A stretch of DNA of 64,000 nucleotides, from contig NZ_FSRG01000003.1 in NCBI RefSeq assembly GCF_900129975.1, positions 358,727 through 422,726 of the forward strand, in the 5' to 3' direction. The notes below the pieces were generated by a model. It had not been told where the DNA came from. It made no database searches and was given only the letters and a program-made list of their open reading frames with translations. The translations under genes and the position numbers were made by a program. The stretch is from Halodesulfovibrio marinisediminis DSM 17456. Lineage in GTDB: Bacteria > Desulfobacterota > Desulfovibrionia > Desulfovibrionales > Desulfovibrionaceae. Every line of letters starts with the position of its first letter. The stretch's first letter is position 1. This document shows, in pieces, positions 25,223 to 33,560 of the stretch.

Positions 25223-26973
25223 GCACAGTAATTACAAAAGCAGGGGAGCAGCTTATTGCGCAAAAGATAGGCGCAGGGGCTGTCCTTTCTATTGATACCA
25301 TCATCCTTGCCCATATTCCCGATCTTGATGTGAGCCTGCCGGTTGATCGTGATCAGGGAAAGCCACAACAGGATCATGTGGTGCATGAGTACGCTATTCC
25401 CGAAGAGTTTAAGGGGTACGTTAACCCGAATCAGGTTGTGTATTCCATGCTTCTTGGAAGTGAAATTGGAAACTTCCAGTTCAACTGGCTTGGCTTGTAT
25501 TCCTCTGCAGGTGATGTGCTTGTGGCGGTGACGCATTTGCCCGTTACGGAAAAATGGCAAACGGATAAGGCAAGTAATACGCTTGGGAATAATCTTACCC
25601 GTAATTTTTTGCTCCAGTTCTCCGGAGCAAAGACCGTTACCAACATTACTGTTGAGGCTAAAACATGGCAGGTGGATTTTACTGCTCGACTGCGTTCCAT
25701 TGATGAGCGGGAGCGGTTGAATAATCGCGACCTCTACGGGCGTAGCTGTTTTTTCAACGACGGCTTTTCTGTAGTAAAAGAGAGTGGTAGCTATGTGCTT
25801 AAATCTGGTGCTGGCTATGTAGAAGGCATTCGTTGTGTCCTAAATGCAGATAGGCAGCTTACAGTTTCTGCACTGCCTAAAAACGTATTTCTGGATGTAG
25901 CCTTACAGCAGCAGGGTAGTAACGTGGTGCCGGTGGTCACCCCACTGCTTGGGAGTAGTCGGGTAGATTATATGGACGGATATAACGCCAGACACTACTG
26001 TATTAAGGTGGCAGAAATTAGCGCTGCAGGTGAGGTTAAAGATGTTCGCAGGACTGAGGCTGTTACCAGTGATTTGGTGGAGTATCTAAAACGCAGAACA
26101 GACAATCATGCGAACCGCAAAGATGATCCACATAATACGCTGGCAAAAGTAAAGGCGTTGTTAAGCAGTTCTATTACAAATGCCAGCGCAGTTATGATTG
26201 CAACTCCACTTGCCGTTAAGACTGTTTATGACCTTCTGCTTACTCATAAAAATGCAAATGACCCGCATGGAGTAGTTGCGAAGGTCAAAGCGTTGCTTAC
26301 TAGCTCTGTTATAAGCACGAGTACGACCATGTTTGCAACGCCAAAGGCTGTGAAGGTTGCATATGATAAGGGCGTTTCAGCGTATGACCTTGCGAATACA
26401 AAAATAAATAAGGTTAATCTGGTAGTTTTTAACAGTTCAGGAATTTACCAAAAGTCGCCAAATCTTATTGCGGCAGAAGTTATCGTCACTGGTGGCGGTG
26501 CTTCTGGTGGTAAATTGTATTACAACGGTGCAGGCGGTGGCGGCGGTGCGGGGACTTCAATAAAAATCTATAGTGCTGCCGAAATTCCTTCCTCTGTTTC
26601 AGTTGTTATTGGTGCTGGTGGGATAGGTAATGCTGGTAATGGGTATAACGGCGGTGACTCAAAATTCTTGAGTCAAATCGGGGGAGGCGGAAAGCAATCC
26701 CATTTGTATCATAGTGGTGGAGCGGGTGGAGTAGCCTCCGGTGGAGACATAAACCTACGTGGTTCTGGTGGAGATGTCGGAGATCATGATGGCGCTGGTG
26801 GTGCTGGTGGTGCGTCTTATTGGGGGGGCGGTGGTCTTGGTTCAATGGATGAATCTATAAATTATCTGCATGGATTTAATGGCTCTGGTGGTGGTGGCCG
26901 TGATGAAGTGGCAGCTCGGTCTGGTAACGGCGGTAACGGGGTGGTTGTAATTAAAGAATTTTTGAAGGGGTAG
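25219..26973 (+). CDS. H: Tail fibre protein with glycine-rich tip
   Basis: 584 residues. The N-terminal 160 residues are the DUF3751 tail-collar part that attaches to the baseplate (MSTVITKAGEQLIAQ, LGNNLTRNFLLQFSG). The middle has two similar segments, DDPHNTLAKVKALLSSSI and DPHGVVAKVKALLTSSV, about 40 residues apart. The C-terminal ~140 residues are very glycine-rich (GGGGGAGTS, GGGGLGS), as in polyglycine-helix receptor-binding tips. ATG overlaps gpI by 4 bases. Confidence 0.85.
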   Translation: MSTVITKAGEQLIAQKIGAGAVLSIDTIILAHIPDLDVSLPVDRDQGKPQQDHVVHEYAIPEEFKGYVNPNQVVYSMLLGSEIGNFQFNWLGLYSSAGDVLVAVTHLPVTEKWQTDKASNTLGNNLTRNFLLQFSGAKTVTNITVEAKTWQVDFTARLRSIDERERLNNRDLYGRSCFFNDGFSVVKESGSYVLKSGAGYVEGIRCVLNADRQLTVSALPKNVFLDVALQQQGSNVVPVVTPLLGSSRVDYMDGYNARHYCIKVAEISAAGEVKDVRRTEAVTSDLVEYLKRRTDNHANRKDDPHNTLAKVKALLSSSITNASAVMIATPLAVKTVYDLLLTHKNANDPHGVVAKVKALLTSSVISTSTTMFATPKAVKVAYDKGVSAYDLANTKINKVNLVVFNSSGIYQKSPNLIAAEVIVTGGGASGGKLYYNGAGGGGGAGTSIKIYSAAEIPSSVSVVIGAGGIGNAGNGYNGGDSKFLSQIGGGGKQSHLYHSGGAGGVASGGDINLRGSGGDVGDHDGAGGAGGASYWGGGGLGSMDESINYLHGFNGSGGGGRDEVAARSGNGGNGVVVIKEFLKG

Positions 26974-26977
26974 CAGT

Positions 26978-27283
26978 ATGCCAACATTTGTAAGTCCTGA
27001 TGGAAATTTTGAAGCATGGGAAGCTAAGCCAACAGGCTATTTTGAGGTTGAAGAATGGGAACGGGATCATTCGACTCCACAACCCACCCAAGACGAACTC
27101 ACCCAGCAACGCATCAAAGAAATCCAATCCCTCCTAACCGCTAACGATCTTGCTTCCGTACGTCCATTACGTGCAAAGCTGGCAGGTACAGCTACGGAAG
27201 CAGACGATGCCCGCCTTGCGGAGTTGGAAGAACAGGCGCAGAAGCTGCGGGCAGAACTGGTTACGCTGAATGCTCTGGTCTAA
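26978..27283 (+). CDS. G: Tail fibre-associated / assembly protein
   Basis: 101 residues, 4 bases after the fibre stop. The N-terminal VSPDGNFEAWEAKPTGYFEVEEWE is followed by a helical C-terminus with a coiled coil (LAELEEQAQKLRAEL). The position matches the fibre chaperone gpG; the length is short. The last 14 bases overlap the next gene. Confidence 0.6.
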   Translation: MPTFVSPDGNFEAWEAKPTGYFEVEEWERDHSTPQPTQDELTQQRIKEIQSLLTANDLASVRPLRAKLAGTATEADDARLAELEEQAQKLRAELVTLNALV

Positions 27284-28166
27284 TCTTTCCTTTGCTCCGG
27301 TAGGGGCGAATATCCATCAATCCTTGTCTCCTGTGCTGTCCGGAGCTGCTGGCGAGCTGGCTGGCAGCAAAGGGCGGCTTTCTTCTATTGCCGGAGTTGT
27401 TCCGGTGGCGCGTAATCCGCTTTCTACAGGTGCGGCAACGGTTGCGACTTTGCGTAGCGCGTTGATCGATCTTACGGCGCAGTCTGGGCAGTGCGTGTGC
27501 GTGCATCCGTATGTGCATACGGTGGGACACAGGCGCGGCGAGTACAGTTATCTCACTCCAAACGATGCCCTTAAGGCGCTCGGCAACAAGCTGATTGATG
27601 CGGAAGAAACGCTGCTCAGCGGCAAGCTTGGGGCGGTGTTTGTTCTGCTGTACGGTGCAACGCATGCGGATTTTGTGAAGCAGCTCGGCGCGTTTTTGCA
27701 GGTGTTTCCGGTAACGGAGTTGCAGCTGGTTATGCGTAGGGCAAATGCGCTGAATACGCATGAGCAGGATAAATTTACTACCCCTGCAGGACGCATGTGG
27801 CCGGAGTTCCGGCAACGGGATCTGCGACAGCACGGAGCGGTTCGTTCTGTAGATTCCTGCCTCGGCCAGCTTGTGGCAGTGGGCGAAGGATACAACGAAG
27901 CAACCACGCCGGAGGCACAGCTGGCGGCGCTCATGGATAAAAAAGCAGCGCATATTCAGCAGGCGGAAAACGCATGGCAGCAGCTTGTAGCAACCATGCA
28001 TGGCGGCGCAGGCAAGGCAATGTATTGTGAGGGCAGCCCCGCGGGCTTGCGTGCGGAGCTGTTTAAAAGCGGCACCCCTTCCAGTGTGTACAAGCTGTGC
28101 ACCGCCATGTGCTGGTTAGGTGCTCCGCAGCAGCTTACGGTGTTAAAGGAGGTGTTCGGGCTATGA
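27270..28166 (+). CDS. Conserved phage tail-region protein, unknown
   Basis: 298 residues; ATG overlaps the previous gene. Start LWSNLSFAPVGANIHQSLSP, a central VCVHPYVHTVGHRRGEYSYLTPNDAL and a helical C-terminus. It does not resemble P2 U. Similar proteins occur in tail clusters of Mu- and P2-like phages before the baseplate hub, and a baseplate or tail-end role is inferred from its place. GC and codon use match neighbours. Confidence 0.55.
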   Translation: MLWSNLSFAPVGANIHQSLSPVLSGAAGELAGSKGRLSSIAGVVPVARNPLSTGAATVATLRSALIDLTAQSGQCVCVHPYVHTVGHRRGEYSYLTPNDALKALGNKLIDAEETLLSGKLGAVFVLLYGATHADFVKQLGAFLQVFPVTELQLVMRRANALNTHEQDKFTTPAGRMWPEFRQRDLRQHGAVRSVDSCLGQLVAVGEGYNEATTPEAQLAALMDKKAAHIQQAENAWQQLVATMHGGAGKAMYCEGSPAGLRAELFKSGTPSSVYKLCTAMCWLGAPQQLTVLKEVFGL

Positions 28167-28714
28167 CGGAGTATTTGCAGCTCAACGGCTACAACGTACC
28201 TGGCTACAATTTGACCGTCTCCGGAGAGTTGGAAATCCGCACGGAAGATCTTTCAGGAGAAACAAGCGGCACGGCGCGCGTGGATAAAGGCGTGAAGCCC
28301 AAAAAACTGAACGTGTCGACCAACATTAGATGCGAGGACGCAAAGCAGCTGCGCGAGCTTATCCGCGTCATAGAAGCACGCAGTGAGCACGGCGAGGGCA
28401 AGGTGTACAACATCACAAACCGCGAGGCGAACGCAGCCGGCATAAAGCAGGTGCGCGTCTCTGACCGCTTCAGCTGGAAGCCTATAGCGGGGCTGCAAGC
28501 GTGGGCTGTGACATTCACTTTACGTGAATATTTGAGCGTTCCGGAGAAGGCGGAAAAGCGAGAGAAGACACCGGAGCCGGTAGCGCAAAAGAGCGAGGGC
28601 GCAGCCATTGAGCCTAAGAAAGAAGCAACCCCAGTGCAGACAGCAGAAGCCACTCAGGAGCCGCTCACCCTGCTTGAGAGTATCCTGCATAAAATAGATA
28701 AGGTGCTGGCATGA
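28163..28714 (+). CDS. Baseplate complex protein (hub adaptor)
   Basis: 183 residues from ATG 28163, overlapping the previous stop, with AAAGGAGG 9 bases upstream. The first 130 residues (LQLNGYNVPGYNLTVSGELEI, VRVSDRFSWKPIAGLQAW) form a beta-rich domain of phage baseplate proteins; the last 50 are a Glu/Lys/Pro/Ala-rich linker and a helix. It overlaps the hub gene by 4 bases. Confidence 0.65.
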   Translation: MTEYLQLNGYNVPGYNLTVSGELEIRTEDLSGETSGTARVDKGVKPKKLNVSTNIRCEDAKQLRELIRVIEARSEHGEGKVYNITNREANAAGIKQVRVSDRFSWKPIAGLQAWAVTFTLREYLSVPEKAEKREKTPEPVAQKSEGAAIEPKKEATPVQTAEATQEPLTLLESILHKIDKVLA

Positions 28715-29388
28715 AGCTGCGAAAATCGCTCGTTATCGGCGGGAAGCAATACAACCTTGTGGAAGATGATGTGAGGCTGGAGCTCAACACGTCCGGTCGT
28801 GCGTTGTTTCGGGTTCAGTCGCCGCGTGTGCTTTGCGGCATAGTGCAGTTTCGGCTCGGCTATTCCAGTCAGAACAAGGACCAGCTCTTTTTTACCGGCT
28901 ACATTGAAAGCAGCCATACGGTAGATGCTGCAACACAGAAGATTTTTTGTAGAGAAATGGCGGCGGCATTAAGCTTCAAGCTGCCCATAAGCCTGCGACA
29001 CCTCACCTTGCGCGATGTTCTGCGCGCCTACACAGACAAAACAGACCTTGCCTTTATCGTTCCGGAGCAGCCCTATGCAGACCGTAGAATTCCGCATTTT
29101 CATACGTTGGGCAGCGGCTACCACGGCATGGATCAGCTCGGCGCGGTGTTCGGCATTGAGGACTATTTCTGGCAGCCGCAACCGGATGGCTCTGTCTTTG
29201 TTGGTTCGTGGAACCACAGCCGTTGGGCAACGCGACCAGTAGATATAGAGGAAAAGTTTTTTACGGGCGTAACAGGCACAGGAGCAAAGGTGCTTCCGGC
29301 AATTCCTGCGCTTCGTGCGGGTGTGCTGCTTAACGGGCAGCGGGTGAATAGCTTGCAGCTATGCGGGCATGAGATGGTGGTGGGGTAA
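28711..29388 (+). CDS. D: Baseplate hub (gpD-like), C-terminal end abrupt
   Basis: 225 residues, against ~390 in P2 gpD, so either the short form or truncated. ATG overlaps the previous stop. Features: SLVIGGKQYNLVEDDVRLE, FTGYIESSHTVDAATQ, LTLRDVLRAYTDKTDL. It ends LQLCGHEMVVG. The DNA of this end (29357-29388) is repeated exactly at 29643-29674 and roughly at 29855-29883, so the hub/spike junction has been disturbed by insertions. The hub is the central ring between tube and spike. Confidence 0.75.
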   Translation: MKLRKSLVIGGKQYNLVEDDVRLELNTSGRALFRVQSPRVLCGIVQFRLGYSSQNKDQLFFTGYIESSHTVDAATQKIFCREMAAALSFKLPISLRHLTLRDVLRAYTDKTDLAFIVPEQPYADRRIPHFHTLGSGYHGMDQLGAVFGIEDYFWQPQPDGSVFVGSWNHSRWATRPVDIEEKFFTGVTGTGAKVLPAIPALRAGVLLNGQRVNSLQLCGHEMVVG

Positions 29389-29642
29389 GAGATCGGGAGG
29401 AAAGCAGGAATTAATCCCAAGCTCCCTCCCGGTGTATAGTGTGTGCTTTAGTAAGTCACAAGAGAGTTAAGTTGCTAGTGGGGACGTTATTATGGCGTAT
29501 GTCCCCTCCTTAAACTTGGAGTGCGATGATGAACATATCTAGATAAAAATAGTCAATTGTTTTTTAAAAAACTAATGACGTATTACAATGATTACTAGTG
29601 GAGGCTGGTCTTTATTGGAACAGTGATCGCTGCAATGTGTGG

Positions 29643-29674
29643 AGCTATGCGGGCATGAGATGGTGGTGGGGTAA
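29643..29674 (+). repeat. Hub-gene 3' end repeat, copy 2
   Basis: 32 bases identical to 29357-29388, including the stop codon, and followed by TTGAGAG, which is also how the spike gene begins at 30006. It looks like an older hub/spike junction. Confidence 0.85.
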
Positions 29675-29848
29675 TTGAGAGGGGGAGAGCTGGCGGTATA
29701 CATGGGTGTATTAGGGGATGCTAGATCTCTCCCCCCGATTCTTTTGAACCGTGCGAGGTTTTCAAAAGAAGGGAGTAATGCCTTTAAGGTGCTAAGGGTT
29801 AAGAGTTGGTTAAGATGTGGAGAATTAAGCTGATTTTGCTGTGATTTT

Positions 29849-29883
29849 GCTTGTAGCTAAGCGGATATGAGGTGGTGGGGTAA
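29849..29883 (+). repeat. Hub-gene 3' end repeat, copy 3 (diverged)
   Basis: It matches 29351-29388 with a 3-base deletion and about four substitutions, and keeps the stop codon. Confidence 0.75.
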
Positions 29884-29930
29884 AAAAAGGGCTTAAAGAA
29901 TTCAGTGGAGAATCTTTAAGCCCTCTTTCA
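29882..29930. terminator. Strong bidirectional terminator in tail operon
   Basis: Perfect 12-bp stem AGGGCTTAAAGA/TCTTTAAGCCCT (29888-29899 with 29913-29924) with A residues before and CTTTC after. It stands between hub and spike, so the spike gene needs read-through or its own promoter. Confidence 0.75.
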
Positions 29931-30005
29931 CAACGGAGATTGTTAAACGAAGTGTGCGAGGAATATATCAAATACTTCAAAGCATTACTACAAACGGAAT
30001 AACTA

Positions 30006-31124
30006 TTGAGAGAACTTATAAAGAGAATAATCCTCCGGACCTTTCCGGAGCTGACAGCGGGGCTGCATCTTGATCGGTATGCGCGGGTGGTAAAGGTGTG
30101 CGATGCGCCGGAGAATGGCGGCACAAGCGAGCGATTCAGACCGCGGTATGCTGTAGATGTGGAGATTCTTACGCCGGAAGGGGAGCGGGACGAAGCATTC
30201 CCTATTTACGAGGCAGTTCCCCTGCCTGTTCCGGTAGGTGCGGGCATGGAGTCCGGCATGTTTGCGTATCCGCAGGCGGGCGCGCTGGTGGTTCTGGGCT
30301 TTGCCTATGGCAGAGCCGATCATCCGGTGATTCGGCAAATCTACCCGATGGGGCTTTCTCTACCACAGTTAACTAATGGCGAACTACGTTGGCAGCAGTC
30401 CGCCACAGTCTACCAGAGTGCAGATACGCAAGGGAACTGGCTGCGAACCAGTGAGGCAACCATTACGGATGACAGCCTGCGCCACATGCGCCGCTGCGTA
30501 GAGGCAGTGGATGAGCTTTCGCGCGAGCTGCGTGACATTGCAGAAAACAGCACGGAAGTAATCGGCGGCGTAAAAACAATAGAAGCCCTTGGCGCCATGA
30601 ATCTCACCTCCGGCGGGTGTGCAAACATAGCAGCCGTGGATAGTCTAAACCTGACCACCGCGCGTGATCTGCGCTGTGTAGTGGCAGACAACAAGCGCGA
30701 AGCTGTGGGCAAAGATCATCAAACAGAAGTGAAGGGCAGCCGTACAACCAACATTAAAGGTTCACACAAGAACACAGTCGGCGGCAATACCACACAGCAG
30801 ATTAACGGTAACGCAACACAGACCGTAGAAGGCACGCTAACCGTAGCCTCAAAATCCACCACAACCCACACTGCAGGCGACGTGTTCACCATCTCCGCAC
30901 CAAAGATAAAAATAGGCTCAGCCTCTGGCAGCGGCGGTGTATCTCTTTTGGATGAAATGGATAAGGTGTGGAAGGAATTGCACGACCTCGCAATGGTGTT
31001 GGCAAACCACACCCATCCAGTCTCCGGATCTGCCACAAACGCACCGCATCAAAGCGGAGTGATTGCAGGGCACGGGGAAGAGGTTGGGGAATGCAGAGGG
31101 CGTGTTGATGGGATTAGGGGGTAA
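30006..31124 (+). CDS. V: Baseplate spike protein (P2 gpV homologue)
   Basis: 372 residues, longer than P2 gpV (211). The start is TTG 30006. Domains: an OB-fold region with VKVCDAPENGGTSERFRPRYAVDVE and VGAGMESGMFAYPQAGALVVLGFAYGRADHPV split by loops; a repeat-rich beta-helix stalk with SRTTNIKGSHKNTVGGN; and a tip with NHTHPV, whose two histidines fit an iron-binding spike tip. It pierces the outer membrane on contraction. Confidence 0.85.
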   Translation: MRELIKRIILRTFPELTAGLHLDRYARVVKVCDAPENGGTSERFRPRYAVDVEILTPEGERDEAFPIYEAVPLPVPVGAGMESGMFAYPQAGALVVLGFAYGRADHPVIRQIYPMGLSLPQLTNGELRWQQSATVYQSADTQGNWLRTSEATITDDSLRHMRRCVEAVDELSRELRDIAENSTEVIGGVKTIEALGAMNLTSGGCANIAAVDSLNLTTARDLRCVVADNKREAVGKDHQTEVKGSRTTNIKGSHKNTVGGNTTQQINGNATQTVEGTLTVASKSTTTHTAGDVFTISAPKIKIGSASGSGGVSLLDEMDKVWKELHDLAMVLANHTHPVSGSATNAPHQSGVIAGHGEEVGECRGRVDGIRG

Positions 31125-31163
31125 GTGTGATGTTTGAACGACTTTTTTACTTTAGGAGCAGGG

Positions 31164-31364
31164 ATGAAAAAACTTAAACATGGTGACGTGGTTATGCTTA
31201 ACTCTGGGGGCGTACCGATGACTGTCTCCAGTATTATTAATGAGGGAAAGTTTGTTTATTGCAAATGGTTTTGGGATGGAGAATGTCATGAAGATAGATT
31301 CTACGCTCCAATGGTAAGCAAAGTTGGTTTGTTGAATAAGTTAAAACGAGTAGTCAGGGCGTAA
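31164..31364 (+). CDS. DUF2158 (YodC-like) small protein
   Basis: 66 residues from ATG 31164 with TAGGAGCAGGG upstream. KKLKHGDVVMLNSGGVPMTV and CKWFWDGECHEDRF are the DUF2158 signature (an SH3-like small barrel). Function of the family is unknown. It is the first of several small accessory genes after the tail operon, followed by a strong terminator. Confidence 0.8.
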   Translation: MKKLKHGDVVMLNSGGVPMTVSSIINEGKFVYCKWFWDGECHEDRFYAPMVSKVGLLNKLKRVVRA

Positions 31365-31398
31365 TTGTTAGTAATTAAACTATATGAGTTTTGATCAA

Positions 31399-31438
31399 AA
31401 AAGCCCCGCAAAGAGTTGTTGCTCTTTGTGGGGCTTTT
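31399..31438 (+). terminator. Rho-independent terminator
   Basis: AAGCCCCGCAAAGAG (31401-31415) pairs with CTCTTTGTGGGGCTT (31422-31436), then TT. Confidence 0.85.
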
Positions 31439-31555
31439 GTTTTGTGGAATGACTAGTAGTTTGAGTTTTGTAATAGATTAAAGTTATAGAATAATCTAAT
31501 GGCTAGCGTTAGGTCGATGTCATAGAAATCTAATTACAAATTTCTGGAGGTTTCT

Positions 31556-31759
31556 ATGAGTTTCAAAGAGGGCGATAAAGTGTGTCTCATTACACATCCA
31601 GATGTAGATATGGTCATTGAGGGCTATGACGCTGATACGGACATGTGGGAATGCGTTTGGCTTGATAATGATTTGAAGCAGCAGCGTGGGCTTTTTAAGG
31701 CTTCAGTGCTGCATCCAACTGAGGGAACATCATCTGATGTTGATGTGGAATTGATTTAA
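31556..31759 (+). CDS. DUF2158-like small protein, second copy
   Basis: 67 residues, ATG with GGAGG 7 bases upstream. KEGDKVCLITHPDVDMVIEGYD and MWECVWLD follow the same barrel pattern as the protein at 31164, but diverged. It forms a pair with the next small gene (gap 17 bases). Confidence 0.65.
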   Translation: MSFKEGDKVCLITHPDVDMVIEGYDADTDMWECVWLDNDLKQQRGLFKASVLHPTEGTSSDVDVELI

Positions 31760-31776
31760 ATGAAAGAGGAGCGAGT

Positions 31777-31962
31777 ATGTCTGATGATGCAAGATATGTA
31801 ACTATTGTTTCAAATTCTGATGTTGAAGATGAAGTATTGATGTTTACAGTTAATGGTCAGCAAATAGGAATAAAAAGTAATATTCCTCATTGGCTTAGCG
31901 AAGCTGAGATCGAAGTGATTGAGAATGCGGGCTGGACTGTGAAGGAAACCGAAGACGAATAA
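31777..31962 (+). CDS. Small acidic protein, unknown
   Basis: 61 residues, ATG with AGAGGAG upstream. It starts with a strand-rich part (YVTIVSNSDVEDEVLMFTVNGQ) and ends acidic (ETEDE). No family recognised. A terminator follows immediately. Confidence 0.55.
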   Translation: MSDDARYVTIVSNSDVEDEVLMFTVNGQQIGIKSNIPHWLSEAEIEVIENAGWTVKETEDE

Positions 31963-31999
31963 AAAAAGCCCCTTCTGTTATAGAGAAGGGGCTTTTTTA
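31963..31999. terminator. Bidirectional terminator
   Basis: AGCCCCTTCT/AGAAGGGGCT with A and T runs on either side. It serves 31777-31962 (+) and 31997-32743 (-). Confidence 0.85.
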
Positions 32000-32743
32000 A
32001 AATGTATTTTTGCTTACGATACGATTAATTCGTTCTTCTAATGTGGAAAGCATAATGCCCATTTCTGATTCTTCATCATGGTAAAGCTTTTTGCTTATAG
32101 CTCGTTGTTCGTCTTGCAAACTAAGCACAAGTTTTTGGGGAGTGGTATGTCTTACGTTAGGTTCAGGTGTAGCACAAAGAACCCTAATTCCTTTTTCGAT
32201 TTCATGTATGTTTTTGGCAATAGCGTAATGCTTACGGCATTGCTGTTCAATATCGAAAAGAAGGAGCTTGATGTCTTTAATTATATTATCCGCTTCTTGC
32301 CCAAGAGTAATTTGGGAACGATTACGGATTGCAAACAATTTATTGAATGTGGAGTGGCAAGAGTTTATTTTATGAATAATGCCTGCACTAAATGGATCAA
32401 TCGAGTTTTCAGAGTCTTCTGACGTATCTTGTGGTAATGTTAGAATACTAGTGATATGTTTAAATGAATCAATTGCATTTAGTGCATGTTCTGCAAATTC
32501 TATTGCAACTTCAGCCTTTTTTTTGTTTTTGTATTCTTTTTTCCAGCTATTAATTCCATAGAGGGCAACAATAGAAACTGTAAGTGATGCAAGAGTGTTT
32601 GCCATACTCATCCAATCTTTCGCATCATAAGTAGAAAAAGTTACATTCCAGTAGGCAGAAAGCTTAGCATCCCAAATCCAGTAGGCACAGAATCCTCCAA
32701 CTGAGAGAAATTCAGCGTATTTTTTAACGAATCGTAAGAGCAT
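31997..32743 (-). CDS. Membrane-anchored helical protein, unknown
   Basis: 248 residues. Two N-terminal hydrophobic segments (FLSVGGFCAYWIWDAKL and MANTLASLTVSIVALYGI), then WKKEYKNKKKAEVAIEFAEHA and a helical cytosolic domain. The membrane-anchor plus helical-domain layout is shared with the proteins at 32858 and 34368. AT-rich. Position between terminators suggests an independently expressed accessory gene. Function unknown. Confidence 0.6.
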   Translation of the reverse strand: MLLRFVKKYAEFLSVGGFCAYWIWDAKLSAYWNVTFSTYDAKDWMSMANTLASLTVSIVALYGINSWKKEYKNKKKAEVAIEFAEHALNAIDSFKHITSILTLPQDTSEDSENSIDPFSAGIIHKINSCHSTFNKLFAIRNRSQITLGQEADNIIKDIKLLLFDIEQQCRKHYAIAKNIHEIEKGIRVLCATPEPNVRHTTPQKLVLSLQDEQRAISKKLYHDEESEMGIMLSTLEERINRIVSKNTF

Positions 32744-32808
32744 TCGTTTATTCTCCTTTGTATTTCAGGAGACTACAGGGTAATGCTCAAGGTTTCAAGA
32801 TTGCCTCC

Positions 32809-32843
32809 AAGCCTCTTCTATCATAAGAAGAGGCTTATTTTTT
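32809..32843 (+). terminator. Terminator just upstream of a gene start (possible attenuator)
   Basis: Perfect AAGCCTCTTCT/AGAAGAGGCTT stem (32809-32819 with 32826-32836), then TATTTTTT, ending only ~15 bases before ATG 32858 and before its GGAGGA. No plus-strand gene precedes it within the 65 bases after the divergent gene start. Confidence 0.7.
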
Positions 32844-32857
32844 AGGAGGATAGAGAG

Positions 32858-33508
32858 ATGGCAGATGCAGCTACTTTTTCATGGAGCGCACTTGCAGTGC
32901 CAGTTGTTTCTGGCGCTTTTACTGTGCTTGCAACGGCTGTGATCGTTTTTGGTGCTAATTGGCTTACCCGAAGGTCCATTGAAGCAAGTAACGCAAAGGC
33001 GTTAGCGGATATGAAGGGGCTATTGGAGCAAAATAAGGAGATTGAAGATAAAAAAATTTCCGCTAGTGCTCATCAAGAATGGCTGAAAGAATTAACGGAT
33101 ACTCTGGTTATGTTTTGTGTGTATTGTGAAAAGTTAAGTGCACTCGCGATTCATAAGAAGTCTCAGTTACAAGACCCCGATGGGTTTTATAAAGTTTTAG
33201 ATGATGCTATGTGCCCAATTTTGAGCGATTTATCATCATGTGTGCATAAGCTAAATTGTTTACTAAATATGAGTGATCCAGAACAGAAAGCCTTGTATAA
33301 AAAACTTCGTGAAATACAGAGTAACGCGATGGACGTTGTGAGTGATACCGTGGCAAAAAAGAAAATAGACAAGGTGCCGAATGTGGATAAAGAGGCGCAT
33401 GAGATGATTAATAAGTTGATAACTGGGTTGCGAAGAAAGTTGTTTGTTCTTCCAGAACCAATTGGGTTGAAGGAGCCAGTTGAGGAAAGAACTGATAACG
33501 CTGCTTAG
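32858..33508 (+). CDS. Membrane-anchored coiled-coil protein, unknown
   Basis: 216 residues, ATG with TTAGGAGGA upstream. One N-terminal membrane helix (VVSGAFTVLATAVIVFGANWL), a charged coiled coil around residues 35-70, then a helical domain with two Cys-rich segments (MFCVYCEKL). It lies directly upstream of structured RNA copy B, as the KAP gene lies upstream of copy A. Function unknown. Confidence 0.6.
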   Translation: MADAATFSWSALAVPVVSGAFTVLATAVIVFGANWLTRRSIEASNAKALADMKGLLEQNKEIEDKKISASAHQEWLKELTDTLVMFCVYCEKLSALAIHKKSQLQDPDGFYKVLDDAMCPILSDLSSCVHKLNCLLNMSDPEQKALYKKLREIQSNAMDVVSDTVAKKKIDKVPNVDKEAHEMINKLITGLRRKLFVLPEPIGLKEPVEERTDNAA

Positions 33509-33525
33509 GCTTTTCTTTCCCAGTA

Positions 33526-33554
33526 TTGACAACCCACCAAACTAATAATACATT
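33526..33554 (+). promoter_or_regulatory. Promoter of structured RNA copy B
   Basis: TTGACA (33526-33531), 17-base spacer, TACATT (33549-33554). Spacing and boxes correspond to copy A. Confidence 0.7.
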
Positions 33555-33560
33555 TTTCCC

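Larger units (their letters stand above)
29389..30005 (+). other. 617-bp non-coding insertion between hub and spike genes
   Basis: No open frame of note. It contains the repeated hub-gene ends, an imperfect hairpin GGGGAC/GTCCCC (within 29478-29512, flanked by AAGTT/AACTT), GAGGGGGAGAG/CTCTCCCCCC hairpin material (about 29678-29741) and a strong terminator at 29882-29930. All other tail genes abut or overlap, so this gap is unusual. Confidence 0.7.
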
